Notes: generated by a model from the sequence alone, not told the origin. A stretch of 64,000 nt of DNA from an uncultured Selenomonadaceae bacterium (GCA_902778455.1 CACYXR010000016.1:1-64000); one strand, 5' to 3'. Positions 1-9,186 are shown, numbered from the stretch's first letter. Made by a program: numbers and translations.

Positions 1-23
1 ATTCGACGCATACGCTTTCGCAT
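1..23 (-). CDS. Possible start of a gene running off the left edge
   Basis: An ATG on the minus strand at 23 opens a frame reading MRKRMRR to the window edge. A purine-rich AAGGAC lies just upstream, and a TATAAT on the same strand sits at 39-44. The -10 is so close that the leader would be under about 10 nt, so either the start lies further inside the gene or the box is not used. Seven codons are too few to assign a function. Confidence 0.3.
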
Positions 24-173
24 TTTGTCCTTGCACCTATTATATCGTATTTTCTAAAAAAAACTTAATACCTTTTTGAAATTTTTTTAAAAAATTTTTC
101 AGAGCGTATGTTTTTCGCAAATCACGAAGCCGGAACACACAGCAAATAGCACAGGCAATCACGGCAAGATGTT

Positions 174-203
174 TTGCCGTTTCCGGAACGATTATGATAT
201 ACT
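174..203 (+). promoter_or_regulatory. Candidate sigma-A promoter for the TPR glycosyltransferase gene
   Basis: TTGCCG (174-179) and TATACT (198-203) are separated by 18 nt and lie about 36 nt upstream of the ATG at 240. The rest of 24-239 is AT-rich and I see no gene in it. Confidence 0.5.
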
Positions 204-239
204 TATAGAAAAGAATGTGCAGCAAGGAGTATTATATTA

Positions 240-1352
240 ATGAAGATTTCCGTTTGCTATATCGTCAAAAATGAGGAAAAGAATTTGCCGCTGTCACTGG
301 AAACATTGCAGCCTTTCGCCGACGAACTGATTGTCGCCGACACCGGTTCGACGGATCATACGCGTCAAATAGCCGCTGCCGCCGGAGCGCTCGTCCTTGA
401 TTTCACCTGGCGGGACGATTTTGCAGCGGCACGGAATTTCGCGCTCGACCACGCAACCGGGGACTGGATTGTTTTCCCCGACGCGGACGAAGGCTTTTTA
501 TATCCCGAGCGCGTCCGGAGAAAAATCACGGAAATTGACGCCCATATCCCGCCCGCGGACGCGGCGATGGTCACACTTGTCAATCTGGATCCGGAAGCAG
601 GGCAATCCAAAGGCAATGTTCGCGTCGTGCGTCTTTTCCGACATATCCCGGAAATACGCTACCAAGGACGCATCCATGAAAATATCACACATTCCGGCGG
701 CACATTGCGGCTCTATCAGGACGACGGCGCGCTTTCCATGTACCACACCGGCTATGCGGATTCCGTCGGCACGCAGAAAGCCGAGCGAAATCTGCGAATC
801 CTGCAGCAGGAAATCGCCAAACACGGCGAGCAGCCGGGGCAATACATGTATCTAGCAGACTGCTATCTCGGCATCAAGGACTACAAACGCGCCATGAAGA
901 ATGCAATCCTCGCGCTGGACTCCCCGATACAGCCGGTAGCCTCCCGTGTCGGCATCTTCCATGTCGCCATCGAATCCATGCGCCAGCTGGGCTGGCCGCT
1001 GGACGAGCAGCTCGCGCTGGCCAATATGGCTATGGCCGAGTACCCGGACCAACCGGAATTTTACGGCGAACGCGGAATGATTCTCTGCGCGATGGACCGG
1101 CTGAAGGAGGCACGAGCCTCGCTTCAAAAAGCAGCCGCACTTTATGAAACCCCGGAAGCTCCGCTCACGGCGGAAACCTATTTCAACGCCTCTTCCGCCG
1201 CAACGGTTTACGCGAGACTAGGCGAACTGGAAGCCATTCGGGAAAACCGCGACGCCGCCGAAGCGTATTTCCAAAAAGCTTTGGCCGAGGACGGCACAAA
1301 TGAAGCCCTCAAAGAAAAATACGAACGATTCCTTCGGGAAAGCCGTTCATAA
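240..1352 (+). CDS. Family 2 glycosyltransferase with C-terminal TPR repeats
   Basis: A cytosolic GT-A (GT2) glycosyltransferase of 370 residues. The N-terminus has the typical nucleotide-sugar binding strand (ISVCYIVKNEEKNL), then DTGSTDHT and a metal-binding DADE motif near residue 80. The second half, from about residue 195, consists of TPR-like helical pairs, as in SunS-like or tetratricopeptide glycosyltransferases that modify proteins or cell-surface glycans. The acceptor cannot be read from sequence. The ATG at 240 follows AAGGAG at a good distance. The gene stands alone between its own promoter and a terminator, so it is probably monocistronic. Confidence 0.85.
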   Translation: MKISVCYIVKNEEKNLPLSLETLQPFADELIVADTGSTDHTRQIAAAAGALVLDFTWRDDFAAARNFALDHATGDWIVFPDADEGFLYPERVRRKITEIDAHIPPADAAMVTLVNLDPEAGQSKGNVRVVRLFRHIPEIRYQGRIHENITHSGGTLRLYQDDGALSMYHTGYADSVGTQKAERNLRILQQEIAKHGEQPGQYMYLADCYLGIKDYKRAMKNAILALDSPIQPVASRVGIFHVAIESMRQLGWPLDEQLALANMAMAEYPDQPEFYGERGMILCAMDRLKEARASLQKAAALYETPEAPLTAETYFNASSAATVYARLGELEAIRENRDAAEAYFQKALAEDGTNEALKEKYERFLRESRS

Positions 1353-1367
1353 AACATTATATTGCAG

Positions 1368-1396
1368 CGGCGCTGCATTATGCGGCGCCGTTTTTG
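1368..1396 (+). terminator. Rho-independent terminator after the glycosyltransferase
   Basis: A CGGCGC/GCGCCG stem with an 11-nt loop is followed by TTTTT, 16 nt after the stop codon. Confidence 0.7.
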
Positions 1397-1441
1397 TATA
1401 CAAAATTCTATGAAATTTCCCTATGCGCGGGGCGAACCATC

Positions 1442-1450
1442 TGCTATAAT
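1442..1450 (+). promoter_or_regulatory. Extended -10 promoter element for hydCBA
   Basis: TGCTATAAT is an extended -10 box; no good -35 lies 17 nt upstream. The leader that follows contains a small hairpin (CCCGC ATTTT GCGGG, 1468-1482) just before the ribosome-binding site. Confidence 0.5.
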
Positions 1451-1509
1451 AGTATTTATATATTGACCCGCATTTTGCGGGCAATAATATGAAGATGGGG
1501 GGAATTTTG

Positions 1510-2010
1510 ATGGCAACGGGAAATGCGCCGGAGTTCGTCATTACCGACGAATTGGCGCAAAAGATCGACCGGGTGCTGGACGAGCACGACCACGACGAGA
1601 CGCAGATTGTCGGCGTACTGCTCGACGTGCAGGACCTGATCGAGCAAAAGTATGTGCCTCGGCCGGTCGCCTTTTACATCGCGCAAAAGCTGCCGATCAA
1701 GGTATCAGTGATTTACGACTGCCTGACGTTTTACAACGCGCTGTCGGAAACGCCGCGCGCGAAATATCCGGTGCAGGTCTGCCGCTCAGTAACCTGCAAA
1801 GTGAACGACAGCGATACGCTGTTCGAGACGGTCAAAAATATTCTCGGCGTCCAGCCGGGTGAGGTCACCTACGATGGGCGCTTCATGATTGAAGAAGTTT
1901 CCTGCTTCGGCGCCTGCGACGTCGCGCCCGCGATCCGCATCAACGGCAAGGTGTACGGTCATCTCGACACCCCGGACAAGGTCCGCGAAGTGCTCGCGGA
2001 GTTTATGTGA
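1510..2010 (+). CDS. hydC: NuoE/HydC-type [2Fe-2S] subunit of NADH-linked hydrogenase
   Basis: Thioredoxin-fold [2Fe-2S] subunit of 166 residues that passes electrons between the flavin subunit and the hydrogenase. The four ligand cysteines of the NuoE family are visible as CxxxxC (C91, C96) and CxxxC (C132, C136). An ATG at 1489 is in frame, but the one at 1510 follows GGGGGGAA at proper spacing and removes seven unlikely residues, so I chose it. The gene opens a three-gene operon (hydC-hydB-hydA). Only 13 nt separate its stop from the next start. Confidence 0.88.
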   Translation: MATGNAPEFVITDELAQKIDRVLDEHDHDETQIVGVLLDVQDLIEQKYVPRPVAFYIAQKLPIKVSVIYDCLTFYNALSETPRAKYPVQVCRSVTCKVNDSDTLFETVKNILGVQPGEVTYDGRFMIEEVSCFGACDVAPAIRINGKVYGHLDTPDKVREVLAEFM

Positions 2011-2023
2011 GGAGGCGGATGTT

Positions 2024-3274
2024 ATGGGCAATGAAGCACAATTCATCACTAAAAATTTCGGCAAGTACAACCCGATGTCCATCGACTCCTATCTCGCCAT
2101 TAACGGCTACGCGGGCCTGAAGCGCGCGTTGGCAATGGACGGCGAGGACATCGCATCCCTGATCGCCGAGGCGAAAGTCAAAGGGCGCGGCGGCGCAGCC
2201 TACGACATGGGACGCAAATGGTCCCAGTCCCGGGCAGTCAAAGCCCCGCACAAGGTCGTCATCTGCAACGCCGACGAGGGCGAAACCTGTACCTTCAAGG
2301 ATCGGGAACTGATCAAGAATGACCCGTTCAATTTAATTGAAGCGATCACGATTTGCGGCTACACGGTCAACGCGCAAGACGGCTACATTTACCTGCGGGA
2401 GGAATACCGCCATTTGCGCCCGTTGCTCTTGAACGCGATCAAGCAGGCCGAGGAGCATAACCTGCTCGGCGACAATATCCAGAACACGGGCTTCAATTTC
2501 CATATCCATCTGTACTCCGGCGCGGGTGCTTATGTCTGCGGCGAAGGCACGGCGCTGATCCGCTCCATCGAGGGCAAAGCGGGGCGTCCGCGCAAGAAGC
2601 CGCCCTTCATGAAGGTCAGCGGCCTTTTCGCGCTCCCCACCTGCGTCAACAACGTGGAGAGCTTTTCCATCGTGCCGCATCTCTTGATGGATGACGAGCG
2701 CGAGTATATCAGCTACGGCTCCGGCGAATCCCTCGGCACGAAGCTCGTCAGCCTCGGCGGCAATGTGCGCCGCCCCGGCGTCTACGAGATCCCCTTCGGC
2801 ACGACGGTGCGCGACATCATCTACGATCTCGGGCAGGGCATTCCCGGCGGTCAGTCGCTCAGGCTGATCCAGTTCGGCGGCGCGTCGGGCAAGATTTCCG
2901 ACGGTCGCATCCTCGACACGCCGTACACGTACGATGATCTGAAGGCGGCAGGCGTGACGGTAGGCTCCGGATCGATTCTCGTCGTCGACAACCGCACCAG
3001 CGTCCTCGATTTCCTTCGCATGACCCAGGACTTCTTCTCCGAGGAATCCTGCGGCCAGTGCACGCCCTGCCGCGAAGGCAACCTCCATATCAAACTGATT
3101 CTCGAGAAAATGGCACGGGGCGAGGCAACTCAGGCGGATATCCGCGACATGAAGAAAATCGCGACAATCATGTCCATTTCTTCCCTCTGCGGCCTCGGCG
3201 AGTCGGCGCAAAACGCGCTGCTCTCAGCGATGAAGATCTTCCCGAAAATTTTTGAGATTGGAGGTGCGGCATAA
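2024..3274 (+). CDS. hydB: NuoF/HydB-type NADH- and FMN-binding subunit, short form
   Basis: Flavin subunit of 416 residues that oxidises or reduces NAD(H) for the hydrogenase. Visible are the glycine-rich GRGGAAY (54-60), the NADEGE flavin-site motif (82-87), and [4Fe-4S] ligands in CGQCTPC (C343, C346, C349) plus C389 in SLCGLGE. The start at 2024 follows GGAGG; an upstream in-frame ATG at 1889 lies inside hydC. Bifurcating HydB proteins are usually near 600 residues, with an N-terminal [2Fe-2S] domain and a C-terminal two-cluster ferredoxin domain. Both are missing here: the protein stops right after the NuoF core. The stop overlaps the hydA start by 1 nt, implying translational coupling. 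Confidence 0.9.
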   Translation: MGNEAQFITKNFGKYNPMSIDSYLAINGYAGLKRALAMDGEDIASLIAEAKVKGRGGAAYDMGRKWSQSRAVKAPHKVVICNADEGETCTFKDRELIKNDPFNLIEAITICGYTVNAQDGYIYLREEYRHLRPLLLNAIKQAEEHNLLGDNIQNTGFNFHIHLYSGAGAYVCGEGTALIRSIEGKAGRPRKKPPFMKVSGLFALPTCVNNVESFSIVPHLLMDDEREYISYGSGESLGTKLVSLGGNVRRPGVYEIPFGTTVRDIIYDLGQGIPGGQSLRLIQFGGASGKISDGRILDTPYTYDDLKAAGVTVGSGSILVVDNRTSVLDFLRMTQDFFSEESCGQCTPCREGNLHIKLILEKMARGEATQADIRDMKKIATIMSISSLCGLGESAQNALLSAMKIFPKIFEIGGAA

Positions 3275-5037
3275 TGGCGGATACGAATGAAACGAAAAAG
3301 CCCGAAATGGTCCATATCAAAATCAACAACATCCCGGTGGAGGTCCCGGCGGGAACGATGGTACTCGCCGCCGCCAAGAAGATTGGCATTGACATCCCGC
3401 ATCTTTGCTACCATCCCGACCAGGCGGTCAAAGCGAAATGCCGCATCTGCTCGGTAGAGGTCAAAGGCAGCCGCAAGCTGTCCGCGTCCTGCACGACAGT
3501 CGTATGGGAGGGCATGGAAGTCTTCACGGACACCCAGCTCGTTCGCGACACGCAAGTGGGCATTCTCCAGCTCATCATGGCAGATCACGACAAGGACTGC
3601 CTGACCTGCGCCCGCAACCACCGCTGTGAGCTGCAGGAGCTTTGTGCACGTTTCAACGTCCAGATCCCGCACGTGCCGGATGTGACGAAAAAGCGCACGA
3701 CGGAAAACACGAACCCGGCCATCGTCCGCAACCCGTCGAAATGCATCAAGTGCGGCCGCTGCTTCCGCGTCTGCAAGGATGTGCAGGGCGTCGAAGCGCT
3801 GACCTTCGCGGGACGCAGCGACAACCTGATCGTCACGACGCCGTACAACCTCCCGTTGGAGAAAACAGACTGCACGCTCTGCGGTCAGTGCAGCCTCGTC
3901 TGCCCGACGGCGGCCATCGTGGAAAAGGACGATACGCAGATCGTGCTGGATGCGCTGCAGAATCCAGAGAAGCATGTCATCGTGCAGGTTGCCCCGGCGG
4001 TGCGCGTGGCGCTCGGCGACGCTTTCGGCTACGAGGGCGGCGCGATCGTCACCGGACAGATGGTCACGGCTTTGAAAATGCTGGGCTTTGACAAGGTCTT
4101 CGACACGAATTTCAGCGCGGACCTCACGATCATGGAAGAAGGTTCGGAGCTGCTCCATCGAATCCAAAACGGCGGCAAGATGCCGATGCTTACTTCCTGC
4201 AGCCCCGGCTGGATCAATTTCATCGAAAAACATTACCCGAATCTGCTGCCGCACCTCTCGACGGCGAAATCCCCGATGTCGATGTTCGGTGCGATTGCAA
4301 AGACCTACTACGCAAAACACGCTGGCGTACCGGTCAAGAACATCTTCACCGTGGCCATCATGCCCTGTACCGCGAAAAAATACGAAGCTTCGCGCCCGGA
4401 AATGGGCCGCGACGGCATGCGCGACGTGGACGCGGTACTGACGACCCGCGAGTTCATCAAACTGATCCATTACGTCGGCCTTTCCTTCAAGGATTTGCCG
4501 AACAGCGAATTCGACAGCCCGCTGGGCGTCGGCTCCGGCGCCGGTGCCATCTTCGGCGCCACCGGCGGCGTCATGGAAGCGGCGCTCCGCACCGTTTACG
4601 AGAAGGTCACGGGCAAGGAAGCGAAACCTCTGGAGTTCAACGACGTGCGCGGCTTCGAGGGCGTCAAGGAGGCGACTTACGACCTCGGCGTCCGCAAGGT
4701 CAAAGTCGCGGTCTGCCATACCCTGCGCAACGCGCGCAAGATGATGGACCGTCTCGAAAAGGGCGAATGCGATTACGACTTCATCGAAATCATGGCCTGC
4801 CCCGGCGGCTGTATCGGCGGCGGTGGACAGCCCTACAACACGACGAACGAAATCCGCAAAAAACGTATCGCCGCGCTTTACGAAATTGACAAGAGCCTGC
4901 CCTACCGGAAATCCCATGAGAATCCGGACATCATCACGCTCTACAAGGATTTCCTCGGCGAGCCCCTGTCCGACACTTCCCACCACCTATTGCACACAAC
5001 GTATCATCAAGTGCATAAGCTTTACGAATTCAAATAA
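3274..5037 (+). CDS. hydA: [FeFe]-hydrogenase catalytic subunit
   Basis: Cytoplasmic [FeFe]-hydrogenase of 587 residues making or consuming H2. Domains in order: plant-type [2Fe-2S] domain near residues 38-65, the His/Cys [4Fe-4S] motif (HDKDC..C.....C), two [4Fe-4S] motifs (CIKCGRCFRVC and CTLCGQCSLVC), then the H-cluster domain with all three signatures: TSCSPGW (L1), MPCTAKKYE (L2) and MACPGGCIGGGGQP (L3). All catalytic cysteines are present, so the enzyme should be active after maturation. The HydEFG maturases are not in this window. It is co-transcribed with NuoE- and NuoF-like subunits, so NAD(H) is the expected partner. Confidence 0.96.
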   Translation: MADTNETKKPEMVHIKINNIPVEVPAGTMVLAAAKKIGIDIPHLCYHPDQAVKAKCRICSVEVKGSRKLSASCTTVVWEGMEVFTDTQLVRDTQVGILQLIMADHDKDCLTCARNHRCELQELCARFNVQIPHVPDVTKKRTTENTNPAIVRNPSKCIKCGRCFRVCKDVQGVEALTFAGRSDNLIVTTPYNLPLEKTDCTLCGQCSLVCPTAAIVEKDDTQIVLDALQNPEKHVIVQVAPAVRVALGDAFGYEGGAIVTGQMVTALKMLGFDKVFDTNFSADLTIMEEGSELLHRIQNGGKMPMLTSCSPGWINFIEKHYPNLLPHLSTAKSPMSMFGAIAKTYYAKHAGVPVKNIFTVAIMPCTAKKYEASRPEMGRDGMRDVDAVLTTREFIKLIHYVGLSFKDLPNSEFDSPLGVGSGAGAIFGATGGVMEAALRTVYEKVTGKEAKPLEFNDVRGFEGVKEATYDLGVRKVKVAVCHTLRNARKMMDRLEKGECDYDFIEIMACPGGCIGGGGQPYNTTNEIRKKRIAALYEIDKSLPYRKSHENPDIITLYKDFLGEPLSDTSHHLLHTTYHQVHKLYEFK

Positions 5038-5088
5038 GTACATAGCAAGAAGCCCTCGGCATTTTGCCGAGGGCTTCTTGCTATGTAT
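5038..5088. terminator. Long perfect hairpin between hydA and the convergent sugar operon
   Basis: A 21-bp perfect stem (5041-5061 with 5065-5085) and a TTT loop lie between two convergent genes. There is no strong T-tract on either side, but position and symmetry fit a shared bidirectional terminator. Confidence 0.65.
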
Positions 5089-5116
5089 GCAAACACAATC
5101 GCTTCGAATTGCACTT

Positions 5117-6862
5117 TTATAAAACTTGATATACAAAAATATGATAAAGGCTGCTAGGTTCGTCGTAGTCACAAATCATCTCCAGATGAAGCTCTTTTGC
5201 ATTGGTTAGAATATATCTAGACAGAATATATATCCCCCCTTGTTGTTTGAAAGCCTTTGTATTTATATGCAGTTCTTTTTGTTCAACCGATTTGCTTTTG
5301 TCAACGGTTGGATTTTTCGTACTGTCAGCATAAACATACATACGCCCTCCCCAAGTGTCATAATAATTCCTGATGGGCGCATATATCTCCAACGTCGGGG
5401 CAATAATTTCGCGAAATTGCCTATGATAAGACATTGGATGCAACGGAAGATACCCATCCATTGTATTAAAATCATTGGTCATTGCCACGGATGGATGAAT
5501 TCCCACACAAATAACCTTTTCATTTTGATACCGTATTTTATCTTTTAGATGGTTCCAAAAATCTTTATCAATAAATTGACAATATGTCACATAATCATGT
5601 ACATTAGACATTCGTTCTGCATAATAAAAGTGCAAAAAATTATATCTTGACTGTCCTCCTGTAAATAACGCCACCAATAAATGAATTAAAACGATACCTG
5701 TTATGAAGATTCTCTTTTTATAATGACTCAAAAGAATCGAAAGAATCCCGACAAACAATATATACCAAAAAACATTGTTAAGATAGATCAGACGGCCAAA
5801 ATTAAATCCGGCAAGGATAGGCATAACATGAGAAAAAACCATCCTGATTATCCCTGCATCATCCAATGCGTAAACCATCGCAATCGCACAAATACCAACG
5901 AACAGCTTGAACAGCCGTTTCCCCAACAATATATCTTCCAAAGCCAACTGTTTTCGACGATAGAGATAATAACACCACATCCCCCCCAGTCCGCATATCG
6001 GAGCTATAACCTGAAAAACCGGTTTTGCATGATATTGTCCATGAATCAGGGCTAACCTGAATTCCCTGACAACATGGTAAACCAATTCCCCACAAGACAC
6101 ATAGTCTTTGGAATGCATCAGCAACCGATTTGTTTCCACGCCTGAAAAAACCATTAAAAATAAATTCATGTTAGTTACGCAGAAGCCGATACTCATCAAC
6201 ATCAACGAAATAAGAATGAGTCGGTTAATTTTCTTATATTGTAATAGATAGACAAGGATTGTAAAAAACCAAGCTACGCAGACGAATAACCCTAAACAAG
6301 GAAAGCTAGCGAACACTGGAACGAGCAAAAATAGCAAAATACGCCAAGTTTCTTTTTCGGCTGGGTGGTACCAATATTGATATAATTTGGCCACTATCCA
6401 GGGTAAGATAGCGAATCCAAGAGACCATGATGGAAATACAAGCGAGACAGCATAAGCGACCGCGACAAGAATAATTGTCGCTTGCGTTAAATGTTTAATA
6501 TTAGAAAAAATCGTTTGTAGCAAATATCTCATTGCAAAAAAACCGATTCCCACGGAAAGTGCACGATTCAAAAATTCAGCAAACACAAAATCACAATAAT
6601 AGTTCAGCAACCGATATAAATTAAACTCTGGAAAAAAATAATATGCAGGCATATCCCCCATAATACCCACTGTGGCATCAAAACTTGGAAAAAGCGGGAG
6701 TTTCCGAAGCGTTTGCATCCATCCAGGATAAGAATCCAAGTAATCGTGCACTCGAAAAATGTACTCATTTCCGAATATAATAAAGGGGAGTAACACACTC
6801 CCCATAGAGAACGCCGCAATCATAATAGAAATTCGCTTAGCTTGCTCTTCACTTCTGAACAC
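5117..6862 (-). CDS. Polytopic membrane protein, probable GT-C-like glycosyltransferase (DUF6044/YkoS-like)
   Basis: About 581 residues with many hydrophobic segments and a long soluble C-terminal part. After the first membrane helix comes VHDYLDS, an acidic motif in the first external loop; GT-C glycosyltransferases place catalytic acids there, and as I recall the YkoS/DUF6044 family has a similar HDNLDS motif. It is the last gene of the wecE-like operon, so I infer that it transfers the flipped lipid-linked sugar to an acceptor outside the membrane, as ArnT or GtrC do. I chose GTG at 6862 because GAAGGTGAG precedes it and it avoids overlap with the upstream gene; a TTG at 6919 is also possible. 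AT-rich, unlike the hydrogenase genes. Confidence 0.6.
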   Translation of the reverse strand: MFRSEEQAKRISIMIAAFSMGSVLLPFIIFGNEYIFRVHDYLDSYPGWMQTLRKLPLFPSFDATVGIMGDMPAYYFFPEFNLYRLLNYYCDFVFAEFLNRALSVGIGFFAMRYLLQTIFSNIKHLTQATIILVAVAYAVSLVFPSWSLGFAILPWIVAKLYQYWYHPAEKETWRILLFLLVPVFASFPCLGLFVCVAWFFTILVYLLQYKKINRLILISLMLMSIGFCVTNMNLFLMVFSGVETNRLLMHSKDYVSCGELVYHVVREFRLALIHGQYHAKPVFQVIAPICGLGGMWCYYLYRRKQLALEDILLGKRLFKLFVGICAIAMVYALDDAGIIRMVFSHVMPILAGFNFGRLIYLNNVFWYILFVGILSILLSHYKKRIFITGIVLIHLLVALFTGGQSRYNFLHFYYAERMSNVHDYVTYCQFIDKDFWNHLKDKIRYQNEKVICVGIHPSVAMTNDFNTMDGYLPLHPMSYHRQFREIIAPTLEIYAPIRNYYDTWGGRMYVYADSTKNPTVDKSKSVEQKELHINTKAFKQQGGIYILSRYILTNAKELHLEMICDYDEPSSLYHIFVYQVL

Positions 6863-6894
6863 AGTTACTATCTCACCTTCACTATTTGAACAAC

Positions 6895-7239
6895 TCACCC
6901 TAAAATTCCATAAACACAAAGACCGCCCGCAATCAACATTAACGCAAGTATTTTTCTCATTGTCAACCGTTCACCGAAAAAAATACGTCCAAACAACGCC
7001 ACATAAAAATATCCCGTTGCATCCAAAATCATCCCCGTAGATAAAGGAAGGATACGATAAGCCCAAATTGTCATTAACGTGGAACAAAAAAACAATCCAT
7101 ACGCCCCAATAACACGCGGATTCAGATATGCTTGCCACCAATACGCGTAATGACGAATCGCCGCATACTTCAAGATTACCTGTGCTATCGATGCCACAAA
7201 AACCGAAAATAAAAAAGCAATGTAAGCGTTATACATCAT
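6895..7239 (-). CDS. Small EmrE/ArnE-like four-helix membrane protein
   Basis: A 114-residue, four-helix drug/metabolite-transporter superfamily protein, the size of ArnE. The ending with GERLTMRKILALMLIAGG matches the last two helices of small DMT proteins. It overlaps the 3' end of the preceding small DMT gene by 11 nt, and the pair resembles ArnE-ArnF, which flips undecaprenyl-phosphate-aminoarabinose. In this operon the likely cargo is the undecaprenyl-phosphate sugar made by the upstream genes. An independent drug-efflux role is possible but less likely given the context. Confidence 0.7.
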   Translation of the reverse strand: MMYNAYIAFLFSVFVASIAQVILKYAAIRHYAYWWQAYLNPRVIGAYGLFFCSTLMTIWAYRILPLSTGMILDATGYFYVALFGRIFFGERLTMRKILALMLIAGGLCVYGILG

Positions 7240-7618
7240 TTGACCGCCATTCTGAATTAAACAGAATTAGTCCAACCATCACGATTGCAACGCCAACCGT
7301 CTTTCCTATCGTAAGGGGCTCTCCGAAAAAGCATCGCCCCATAACCAATCCCCAAAACAACGTAACGACTCGGTGCATATAGGCTATAGATAAAGGAACA
7401 GTACGAAGGATTTTCTGCCAACCAATCGCATAGACCATCAATAGTGCAATCATTCCGCCATAAAGCCCCCAAAAAAGTAAGGTGCCCCATGGCTGCAATG
7501 CAGCACTTTTCCCCAAAAAGCTACTACACGAATAAAGCAAAAATATACCATGCAAAAAGAACAAACAATCAGTTTTTTTCACTTTATACAATCTTTCATT
7601 ATTGTCAATTATCTTCAT
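7229..7618 (-). CDS. Small EmrE/ArnF-like four-helix membrane protein
   Basis: 129 residues from ATG 7618, which follows GAGAAGG seven nt upstream; a longer frame begins at 7660 but has no ribosome-binding site. It has four hydrophobic segments, with FGEPLTIGKTVGVAIVMVG at the end, typical of the small DMT/EmrE fold and of ArnF size. It is paired with the next small DMT gene as a probable heterodimeric lipid-linked-sugar flippase. It lies 56 nt after the acetyltransferase gene. Confidence 0.7.
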   Translation of the reverse strand: MKIIDNNERLYKVKKTDCLFFLHGIFLLYSCSSFLGKSAALQPWGTLLFWGLYGGMIALLMVYAIGWQKILRTVPLSIAYMHRVVTLFWGLVMGRCFFGEPLTIGKTVGVAIVMVGLILFNSEWRSNDV

Positions 7619-7674
7619 GGTAATACCTTCTCTCCACGCAAAAAAGCTACCAAATGACATGAGTACTTTTCACA

Positions 7675-8211
7675 TTAAGCACAACTATTTTGCGTATTAA
7701 TGATGCCCATAAGCACAATATCGCGAAATTTACCATGAATGCAGACATCATCCTTCAAAAACGCCTCTATTAAAAAACCCGCTCTTTGATAACTCCGAAT
7801 AGCGAAAATATTAGTAGCAAATACTCTTAGAAATATTTTATGCCATCCATATGCTTCAAATCCGTGACGGCAAGCCAACCAACAAGCTTCCGTACCAAAC
7901 CCCTGATGCAAAGACTTTCTATCTCCAACAAATATTCCAAATTCTGCTTTACGATGAATATCATCTATATCTCTGAAATATACTGAACCAATTTCTTCTC
8001 CGTTATCCTTTCTTGTAATAATATATTGGATTGCCTTTCCAGTTTCAATCATTGTATGAAACCATTGATGATGAATTTCTACAGTAAATGATTTTTGAAA
8101 AATAAAATTCTCTCTTACAAACGATTGGTTTCGCCAAAAAATGATTTTGTCTGTATCTTTTAGTGTAATCGGCCGAAGCCTCAATCTTTCTCCTTGTATC
8201 CACTTGTGCAT
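7675..8211 (-). CDS. GNAT-family N-acetyltransferase
   Basis: A 178-residue RimJ/PseH-type GNAT protein: the N-terminal strand GERLRLRPIT, a central beta-bulge region, and an acetyl-CoA-binding loop at HQGFGTEAC, followed by NIFAIRSYQRAGF, the usual C-terminal signature. Next to a sugar 4-aminotransferase and a polyprenyl-phosphate glycosyltransferase it most likely N-acetylates the amino sugar, as WecD or PseH do. This is inference from context; the fold also includes protein and antibiotic acetylases. Confidence 0.8.
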   Translation of the reverse strand: MHKWIQGERLRLRPITLKDTDKIIFWRNQSFVRENFIFQKSFTVEIHHQWFHTMIETGKAIQYIITRKDNGEEIGSVYFRDIDDIHRKAEFGIFVGDRKSLHQGFGTEACWLACRHGFEAYGWHKIFLRVFATNIFAIRSYQRAGFLIEAFLKDDVCIHGKFRDIVLMGIINTQNSCA

Positions 8212-8223
8212 ATATTTCTTCTC

Positions 8224-9186
8224 TCACTTTTCTATACGTTGATTATCGTTCCCTTTAAAAACCATATTTTCTGTCATTTCCCGAATAACATACTGCGGCA
8301 TCTTATTCTGACTGATGTATATCCGTCCGATATATTCCCCAATCAACCCTTGCATAACCATCATCATCCCGCCGACAAAAAGCAACACTGCCATCAATGA
8401 ACTCCACCCTGCCGGAGTCAGGGGATTAATTATTTTTTGGACAACAACAAAAATGCCATATATTCCTCCCAAAAATGCACAAACGCAGCCTGTCAATGTT
8501 GCGATTCGTAACGGCTTAACTGAAAAAGCCGTAAAACCGTTAAGCCAAAGACTCAAAAGTTTGTAGAATGTATAGCCAGATACCCCCTGCGTTCTTGCAC
8601 GATGATCCACTTCGACATTCGTCACATTGCGCGTCGTCCGTAATAACAATCCCGCCATATATGGATATGGATTTTCATATTTTACAACTTGGTCAATAAC
8701 AAATCGTCGAACTGCAAAATAGCTGGAAATAAATAATCCATCGGGTTTTCCAACAAGGCAACGAACCATGAAATCATTAATCCGGCTTCCCCAGTTACGA
8801 TACGCTGCATGCATCTTTTGCGGGTATTTTGCAAATACAACATCGTATCCATCACGCAACTTCGCCAATAGCTTTCCAGCTGCATCTGGAGGCGTCTGCC
8901 CGTCGTCATCCATGCACACAATATACGCTCCATTGCAAAAATGGAACCCAGCCATCAAAGCGGAATGTTGCCCAAAATTTTTGGACAGAGAAATCCCAAT
9001 GACATTTTGATATTGCTTTGACAGATTCTGTATCACTTGCCATGTTCCATCTCCAGAACCATCATTGACGAGAATGATTTCGTATTCAAATGGTTCCTCA
9101 CGCATAGCCAATACAATTTCTTCTACGACTTGCGTAAGTGTTTGTTCTGACCAATAACATGGAATCACAAAACTGACCTTTTCCAT
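8224..9186 (-). CDS. Polyprenyl-phosphate glycosyltransferase (ArnC/GtrB-like)
   Basis: A 320-residue GT2 enzyme with two C-terminal membrane helices (around residues 230-260 and 265-295). The N-terminus has SFVIPCYWSE, VNDGSGDGT and MDDDGQ, the nucleotide-sugar and metal sites of the dolichol-phosphate-mannose-synthase group that includes ArnC and GtrB. These enzymes load a nucleotide sugar onto undecaprenyl phosphate at the inner face of the cytoplasmic membrane. The operon position between aminotransferase and acetyltransferase suggests an amino-deoxy sugar as donor. The start at 9186 has GAAGAAGG upstream. Confidence 0.85.
   Translation of the reverse strand: MEKVSFVIPCYWSEQTLTQVVEEIVLAMREEPFEYEIILVNDGSGDGTWQVIQNLSKQYQNVIGISLSKNFGQHSALMAGFHFCNGAYIVCMDDDGQTPPDAAGKLLAKLRDGYDVVFAKYPQKMHAAYRNWGSRINDFMVRCLVGKPDGLFISSYFAVRRFVIDQVVKYENPYPYMAGLLLRTTRNVTNVEVDHRARTQGVSGYTFYKLLSLWLNGFTAFSVKPLRIATLTGCVCAFLGGIYGIFVVVQKIINPLTPAGWSSLMAVLLFVGGMMMVMQGLIGEYIGRIYISQNKMPQYVIREMTENMVFKGNDNQRIEK

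Noticed and set aside
40..225. A 61-codon minus-strand frame upstream of the first glycosyltransferase
   Set aside because: It is opposite the promoter of the next gene, AT-rich, with no ribosome-binding site or recognisable domain.
1468..1482. Regulatory hairpin or Rex site before hydC
   Set aside because: CCCGC-ATTTT-GCGGG is a small stem close to the start, but it does not match the Rex operator (TTGTGA..TCACAA) and is too weak to claim as a regulator site.
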